Shown here in pieces: positions 56,371-64,000 of a stretch of 64,000 bases of DNA (position 1 is the first letter of the stretch; the number at the start of each line of letters is the position of its first letter). This DNA is from Coenobita brevimanus (lineage: Eukaryota; Arthropoda; Malacostraca; Decapoda; Coenobitidae), in contig CM064713.1 in NCBI GenBank assembly GCA_032717465.1, positions 11,625,916 to 11,689,915 on the forward strand. Reading direction: 5' to 3'. A program made the position numbers and the translations under genes. The notes under the pieces were generated by a model. That model saw only the letters and a program-made list of their open reading frames with translations, did no database searches and was not told where the DNA came from.

Positions 56371-57654
56371 TATATATATAAAGCCAGGCTTTGAAAACTC
56401 GTACTATTTTGAAAAGCTTGTTGGATTACGTTTCAGAAGTCATTGCTCACTGCCTCGTTATTTATCGTTTTGAAATGGATCAGTCTTCATGTCCGTACAT
56501 GGTATTTGTAGTGTACCTGTCGAAAAATACATCTGAAAACTCCAGGTGTCATCAAGTAGCTCACATTAAATGTAAAGTTTTGCCAGCAATGTTCTTCATT
56601 GCTCTGTATTTAAAACATTTAGATTATTCTACTGTAATAACATGATAGAAATAGTTGGGAAGTGGGTGATGAAGACAGAAAACAGGATGTGGATATAACT
56701 ATGGGAAAATGAAGTAGAGGTCGGAAGTAGAAAAAACGCAAGAGGAAAGTTTCGCTGATGGGATTGCAAATGAAAATGGGAAAGAGCAACATGGAAGAGG
56801 AAGAATATAAGAGAGAGATTATAAGAATTTCAGGCATATCATCAGTTCCACGATATCTAAAGCTCTGATTCAGTCTCAACCATTGCTAGTTCATGAGTCA
56901 CTCAGCCCTTAAACAAACATCTCCCTCTTTTGCGACCATCCTTTCCCTGTCTTCCTCTTCAAACCCAAGACAGAAAGTCCCACTCTATCCCTAAGGGTTC
57001 TTACAGACACACACATATTTTTTTTTTTTTTGTCAATTCATTGAGACAAACTGGATCGAAGAGGCCAGTGAGAGTGTGCTTGTTGGGTCTGATGATGTGT
57101 GCAGTCGCACTAAGTTCTTTATGTCAACAGACCTGGTTATGTGCACAGTCTCTTGTTACATGTTGTCCAGATCCCAATGCTGCAGTTCCTATTACTCTTG
57201 TGTATACATCAGCAAGATATTAAGCACTGATCTAAGCTTTTCAGCAGACCGGAGACGTCATCTTGTCACCTCTTTTAATTAGAACTAAGGAACACACCCA
57301 TCTAGTTTGTAGGCACATATACTGAATATTCAAACCAGACTGCACTGTTCGATTGATAGATAATATTGTATTGCGTGTGTACTGTACGGGCCCTAATTCA
57401 TTTCCCTTCCTTTCGCTCTCCTTGATATCTAGTTTTGAAAAAGACTACTTCACGAAACACCGAACTTCCAACCTAAGCAGCCCCACCGCTGCCCCAGGTG
57501 GTAGGCAATTTCGCCGGGTAAGCTGCAGGTGTGATGTCAATCTCCGCGTAATTAGGACGAGTCTGATGAAGCAGGGAAGACGCTCAACCTTCCACGCGGA
57601 GAGTCTTGGGACTGAGTTGATGGATCTGTGGGTAAACTGCAATGGGGAGAGCAG
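56371..57654. other. No recognised gene
   Basis: AT-rich sequence with a poly-T run at 57019-57031. Open frames up to 101 aa show no motif. Confidence 0.45.
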
Positions 57655-58275
57655 ATAGTGGAAACCATGGAGAAAGAAAGGGGAGGGAGAGGGGAGGAGA
57701 GGAGAAAGCGTTACTAAAGGAGATGTGAACAGCAGTAGACAAGATGCTGAAGAAAAAGAGGAGGAAGGAAAGAAAAATGGATGGAGGGGAAGATGAGAGC
57801 GTGATAGAAAAGTAACGGAAGAAAATACGAAGAGAAGAGAGGGATAGGTAGAAGGGGAAAGGGATGAATGGAAGGAGGAAGGAAGCGTATTAAGAAAGAG
57901 AGGGATAGGGACGGTGGAGGAAAGAGAAATAATGAAGAAGAACGAGACAAGGAAAGTGGAAAGGTAGAGGAATGAAAGACATGAGTTAAAAGAAGAAAAG
58001 TAGAAAGTGGAAGGAAACGGAGGGATAGAAAGTATTAGCAGGAAAGGAATGAAGTCAAAACAATATGAAGGAAAAAAAAGTAGGAAGAAGACAGAAAGAA
58101 AGGAAGAAAAATAAAAAAGAGGAAGGGAATGATCTCGAAGGAGATCACCAGGAAAGCAAAGCATAAAATTGAACCAATGAAGCGAAAGGACAGGACGTAG
58201 GTAAGGGACGAAAGTACGATATGTGGAGAAATAATGAAGATGGAAAAGAATGAGGGGGAAAATGAATGGAGTCTT
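57655..58275. repeat. Long purine-rich tract
   Basis: The plus strand is overwhelmingly A/G for about 600 bp (GGAGGAAGG, AAAGAAGG words). A 278-codon open frame on the other strand is a composition artefact (Phe/Leu/Ser/Pro). Such tracts can form triplex DNA. Confidence 0.75.
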
Positions 58276-59065
<790 letters not shown>

Positions 59066-62000
59066 AGAAGGAATCAAAGGCCAAAAGCCCACAAACCGTT
59101 CCTTCTAAGAAAAAAACAAAAACAATACAAAAGAGAGCCAAATTCAAGATCCGTTCATTTCCAGATGCCTGGATACACTGCGTTTGAAAGACTGGAGATC
59201 ATAGGAAATAGGAAATTCAGACTGAGGGAGACAGTCCCAGAGTTGACCTGTTGCATAAATGAAGGACTGAGAGTAACGGTTAATTCTTGCACTAGAGAGT
59301 TGGGCAGAAAAGGGATGAGAGTTTGATGCCAAACGGGTGCTACGCGCCCAGTTCAGGGGAGCAATGACCATTGAAGTTGCGATAGAAAAGAGATAAAGAT
59401 GCAACAGTCCGGCGAAGAGACAGAGGCTGAAGGGAGCCAGTAAGAGGAGGAGAGTTAATGAGACGAAAAGCCTTTGTCTCCACCCTATTGAGAAAAGCTG
59501 TATGTGGGGAGCCTCCCCACCCATGAGAGTTGTACTCTACACAGGGGCGAATAAAACCCGTGAATAAAGTCAACAACTGTGCAGGGGTAAAGAAGGTACA
59601 GAGTTGGCTTAGCACAGCGAATTTCATGGAAGCAGATTTTACATGATATGTAATGGTTATGATCTTTCCAAGATAAGTCCCGAGAAAATGAAACCCCAGG
59701 TATGTTTAAGGATGATGCAGGATTAAGCTGGATATTATTAAACATTAGTGGGTTCTCCTGTGGAAGATTTTGTCGGGTTGATAGGTGTAAGAACTGAGTT
59801 TCTGCTGCATTAAAAACAAGATTATTTTTACCTCAGTCAGAGATACGAGCTAAGTCAGACATTCGGTGTGCCATAGCCTCAACCCTTGTCTGTTGAAGTA
59901 ACTGGTGAGATGAACGTTGTGAGAACCGAATGGAAAGGTGAAAGATGGAATCATCAGCATATGAGTGGATCGGGTTAGGTGTACAGCTTAGAAGGTCATT
60001 GATAAATAAAAGGAGGAGAGTTCGTGATAGGACAGAGCCCTGAGAAACACCACTGTTGATAGATCTAGGAGAAGAACAACTGCTATAGAACGACCAGAAG
60101 GGAAGCTATTGATGAGGGCACAGATAGAAGGATAGAAACCGTAAGAAGGCATTATGGAAACTAAAGATTTATGCCAGACTCGATCAAAACCCTTTGAGAT
60201 GTTAAGTGCAATGGCAAAGCTTTCGCCAAAGTCCCGAAAGGAGGATGACCAGGAATCTGAAAGGTAGGTGAGAAGATCGCCAGTGGAGCGTCCCTGACGG
60301 AACCCATACTGACGACTAGAAATAAGGTTATGATAGGAAAGATGCTTAAAATTTTTTCTGTTAAGAATAGACTCGAAAACTTTTGAGACACAGGATGTTA
60401 AAGCAGCTGGGCGATAGTTAGTGAGTTGGGAATGGTCACCCTTGTTTGGGACTGGCTGAATGTGAACAAACTTCCAGCAAGAAGGAAAGGTACAGGTTGA
60501 CAGACAAAGGCGAAAGAGTTTACCTAGGAAGGGTGTAAGCACAGTAACATAGTTCTTGAGAACAACAGGAGGGACTCCATCAGGCCTATATGCTTTGTTA
60601 GTATTGACCTTAGTGATGGCAAAAAATACATTAGATGAAATTTTAATGTCAGCCATGAGGAAGTCAGAAGGGGGAAGTTATGGAAGAACAGCATTGGAAT
60701 TGTCTAACGTGGAACTAGAGGAGAAAGTCTGAGTGAAGAGGTCTGCTTTATCAGTAGATGAAATAGCAACAGAGCCATCAGAGTAGAAAAGAGGAGGGAA
60801 GGATTATGAGGTAAAGTTGTTAGAAAGTTTTTTGGCAAGATGGCACAAGGGATGGGAAGAATTCGAGTCGGAGAGTTGAGAGCATTTTCTATGGATGAAA
60901 TTATTTTTAGCGAAGCAAAGAACAGACTTAGCACGATTCCGGGCAGAAACGTAAAAAAGATGTAATTCAGGGATGGGTTGGCTCTGGTACCTTTTGTAGG
61001 CCCTCTCCTTGTTGTGGACAGCATTACAACAAGTGTGATTAAACCAAGACCTTCTTGCGTTAGTCAAAGGATATGAGAAGGGAATGTATGCTTCCATGCC
61101 CGAGAGAATAACCTCTGTAATGAACAAGGCACACTCAGATGGCTCCCGGCCATGGAACGATAATCATTCCAGGGAAAATCAAAGAAGTACTGCCTGAGGG
61201 CCTTCAAATCAGCAGCTCCAGAGTGCCACAACCGACGTTTCTTTGGAGGGTCCACAGGCTGTACCAGAGTGATAGGATAGGTTAAGGTAATAAGGTTGTG
61301 ATCGAAGAAGCCCAATGGAGAGGAAAGATTAACAGCGCAAGCAGAAAGATTAGTTGTAAGGAAGAGGTCAAGTATGTTGGAGCTCTCTCCAAGGCAGTCA
61401 GGGATACGGGTAGGGTGCTATGCAAGCTGCACTAGGTCATTAAGGATAGAAAAGATGTAGTCTTGTTCACCAGGTGGATCAATGAAAGGAGAAGAGTGCC
61501 AAAGGTGGTCGTGAATACTGAAATCTAGAATGGAGATTTCAGAGAAAGAAAAAATGGATAGGATGTGTTCCATGTTAGAAGTAAGATAGTCGAAGAATTT
61601 TTCAAAATAAAATTAGGGGATAAGTAAACAGCACAGATATATTTAGTCAGAGAATGACTGTAAAAGCCGAAGCCAGAGAGTAGAGAATTCAGAAGGATCA
61701 AGTTCAGGAACACGAGAAGAAGATAAGTTGTTGCGTACACATACAGAACAGCCACCTTTGCCTCTGAAATGAATGTAGAGAAAGTAGGAGGATACAGAAA
61801 AGGGTTTGTTATCAGTTGCCTCAGACAGCTGAGTCTCAGTTAAGACGAGAAAGTGAGGTTTGGAGGAGGGGAGGTGGTGCTCAACAGAGAGAAAGTTGGA
61901 GGAGAGGCCTCATATGTTGCAGAAATGAAGAAGAAGTGAGTCAAACAGTTGTTCCAGGCAGGTCTTTGAGTCGTCACCGAGAGAGGGGCGGCTGGTGGGG

Positions 62001-62110
62001 GCATTTATGGTCCCCCCCACCCCTAGGGACTCCGGAGCTTGGTTACTAGTCGCTATTTTTCTTTTTTCTTTTTGCAAAGGAAGTGTAGTGTGTTATGTGC
62101 ATGTAGTTTG
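59066..62110 (-). mobile_element. LINE-C copy 2, nearly full length
   Basis: Colinear with copy 1 (34072-37130) from the 5' leader (GCAAAGGAAGTGTAGTGTGT in both, on the plus strand) to the 3' UTR. The 3' end lies near a short TATATATA stretch and an A run. More stops than copy 1. Confidence 0.85.
59144..61990 (-). pseudogene. LINE-C endonuclease/reverse transcriptase, copy 2
   Basis: Same motif order as copy 1. Endonuclease pieces include FFDHNLITLTYPI. Reverse transcriptase: AYRPDGVPPVVLKNY, FVHIQPVPNKGDH, NYRPAALTSCVSKVFESILN, YGFRQGRSTGDLL. The catalytic Asp of the first palm motif is Asn (IALNISKGFDRVWH), so this copy lost its active site. NNIQLNPASSLNIPGVSF and SYDLQSFKRSVSRHLEMN mark the C-terminal part. 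Confidence 0.85.
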
Positions 62111-62223
62111 GTGTTGTATGTATGTTTGAATGTGTTTATGTAGGTAGGGTATGTAGCTGGGGTTCATACTGTATACGAGTACATATACACTATACGATTG
62201 GGTAAGTATTAATATAAGTTGTA

Positions 62224-62714
62224 GGTGGGGACGCTCACCATCCACTCACTCGATGTAGTGCTGCTCTTGGGTGTCTACCCTTTCCTCTTCTCCCACCTTT
62301 CCTTCCTTCCTCTTCTGTCTTCCTTTACTTCATTCTTTCGTTGTCCGTCCGCCTGCGAGTGACTTAACACTCCCTCTTTTGTCTTTCTTTCCTCCATTCT
62401 TTCCTCTTCTTCTGCCTATGGGTGACTCCACACGGAGTGACAAGCCAAATGGTTTCCAGTACACCAGGAAACCATTTATTTCGCTGGGGGTGGTAACCAT
62501 ATAACCAAATTATGGCACCTGGTGGTTTAGTGGGTAATTGCAGCACTTCAATCGTATTAAGCCAGTGAAGGTTTATATCCAAGGGCTGGTTGGGGTTATG
62601 GCTCACGTAATGCCACTCAACGATGAGTGAGGCTGGTCACTCTCATCTTAAATGTCAGGACCAACATGCCTAGACCCAGGCTTCTACGCTCCTCATGGGG
62701 CAAGGTAGGATTGG
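62224..62714 (+). repeat. Dispersed repeat G, copy 2
   Basis: Matches 30980-31460 over its length, with GGTGGTAACCATATAACCAA and CTCATCTTAAATGTCAGGAC shared exactly. The A-box-like GTGGTTTAGTGGGTAATTG is at about 62522 and the B-box-like AGGTTTATATCC at about 62568. A TGGATGAATGGATGAA tail follows to 62735 and then LINE-A copy 3 begins. Confidence 0.65.
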
Positions 62715-62741
62715 GTGATGGATGAATGGATGAAACGTATT

Positions 62742-63870
62742 TTAGTCGAAAAGTTTCTAGAGAAGGGAAAGAAGTTGTATGCGGCCTTCATGGATTTGGA
62801 GAAAGCATACGAGTATGACAGGGAGGATAGAAAAGGATTGTGGAAAGTATTAAGAATATATGGAGTAGATGGGAAGTTCTTGAAGGCCATGAAGATTAAG
62901 ATTGAAAGTGCTAGGGCTGCAGTGTGTGTGGATAGTGAACTAAGTGAATTTTACTATTTGAAGGTTGGATTGAAACAAGGATGTTTTATGTCTCCATGGT
63001 TGGTCAATCTGTATAAGGATGGGGTAATTAAAGAGATGCAAGGTAGAGCAGTGGATGTTGGAGTGGCACTGGTGAGAGAGGGTAGTGTTTGGAAACTCCC
63101 TGAACTGTTGTTTGCAGATGATACTGTGTTGTTGAGTGCAGACGAAGGGGAGCTGCAAAACTGGGTGGATGAGTTTGGGAGGGTGTGTAAGAAACGGAAT
63201 CTAAAGGTGAATGCGGGGAACAGTAAAGTGATGGTCTTTGAGAGAGGCGAAGTCAGTGAGGTTGGATGGTGAGGAAATGGAAAATGTGAGTACGTTTAAG
63301 TACTTGGGTAGTGTGATGAGTGAGGATGGAAGTTTGGAGGGTGAAGTGCTTGAAAGGGTACAACACGGAAGGAAGGTTGCTGGTTCCTTGAAAGCAGTGA
63401 TAAGAAACAGGGAAGTGAGCATGGAAGTAAAAAAGTTACTACGTGACAGTATTGTGATACCAACTCTAACGTATGGAAGTGAAGCTTGGGCCTTGTTGGA
63501 GGGACAGAGGTAAAGAGTGAGAGCGGTGGAAATGATTTATTTGAGAGGAGCGTGTGGAGCCACTTAGAGAAACAGACTGACAAATGAGGAAGTGAAGGAG
63601 AGTTGTGGTGTGGATGTGGATGTGATAGGAAGCGTTACGAGAAACACACTGAGGTGGTTTGGCCATGTGGAGAGGATGGAGAGTGAGAGACTGACGAGGA
63701 GAGTGTATGTGAGTAAGGTGGAGGGGGGGGGAGAGGAAGGGGGAGGCCAAGGATGAGATGGAGCGATGGAATGGAGAGGTATATGAGAGAGTGGTGTGTG
63801 AATTGGGAGCAGGGCATTGAAATGGCGGGGGACAGGGTGCCATGGAGGCGATTTGCTTGTGCCCACCCCT
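62742..63870 (+). pseudogene. LINE-A reverse transcriptase, copy 3
   Basis: Motifs [20 protein letters not shown] (two extra residues split the usual AYDRVD), GLKQGCFMSPWLVNLY and [16 protein letters not shown] are present. A frameshift near 63265 and stops near 63513 and 63568 break the C-terminal part ([20 protein letters not shown]). The last codons are changed and the tail reads CCCCTCACGGGATTAAG. Confidence 0.85.
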
Positions 63871-63912
63871 CACGGGATTAAGACTTCTGGAAATAGATAG
63901 ATATATAGATAG
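62742..63912 (+). mobile_element. LINE-A copy 3, 5'-truncated
   Basis: It starts within the reverse transcriptase (AGTCGAAAAGTTTCTAGAG) and ends in a (TAGA)n-like tail. It directly follows the tail of repeat G. This copy is more diverged than the other two. Confidence 0.9.
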
Positions 63913-64000
63913 ATTTTTTTATATAACATGAATCAGTGTTCATGTTACTATAATTCACATGCCTATGTATAATGCCATTGTTTTATATGTGCAATTATCC

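Overview
The window reads as nuclear DNA of an animal, most likely an arthropod and, by inference, a decapod crustacean. The basis is the mix of RTE-, Jockey- and I/R1-like LINEs, hAT and Gypsy elements, several SINE families, TTAGG-like telomeric motifs and very dense (TA)n and (TG)n arrays. I find no intact host gene. Nearly every recognisable protein sequence belongs to a mobile element, and almost all of them carry stops or frameshifts.

Layout: A structurally complete hAT transposon fills 380-4653, with a 15-bp terminal repeat and an 8-bp target duplication. At 5.5-8 kb lie a SINE tail, a degenerate LTR fragment, a (CATCCG)n repeat and a hAT relic. A reverse-strand Gypsy element (8.5-13.3 kb) has a tRNA-headed SINE in its gag. 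At 14.1-14.57 kb is a conserved-looking pseudogene of unknown function. Between 16 and 21 kb are two plus-strand LTR-retrotransposon 5' halves; the second gag carries a SINE and a 777-bp TTAA-flanked piggyBac-like MITE. LINE debris and microsatellites run to 24.8 kb. A large fold-back element (24842-29126) has about 0.9-kb arms and a (TA)n loop; an RTE-like LINE (LINE-A) sits in its right arm.

From 31 to 64 kb the window is mostly LINEs: LINE-C (Jockey-like, two nearly full-length reverse-strand copies), LINE-B (RNase H-bearing, two copies in opposite orientation), LINE-D (GC-rich, ORF1 plus EN-RT-RNase H, one nearly full-length copy), LINE-A (three copies) and an RTE-like fragment. SINEs and dispersed repeats lie between them.

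The elements appear to interact. A 5S-rRNA-headed SINE (41336-41567, reverse) and a second SINE relic (5497-5648, reverse) end in a tail that matches LINE-A. In LINE-A that tail is the last codons of the reverse transcriptase ORF plus the stop and the tetranucleotide repeat. This suggests that LINE-A, or a close relative, mobilised these SINEs. The other main points are the fold-back element, the precise TTAA insertion that leaves the gag reading frame recoverable, and SINEs lodged inside (TA)n arrays.
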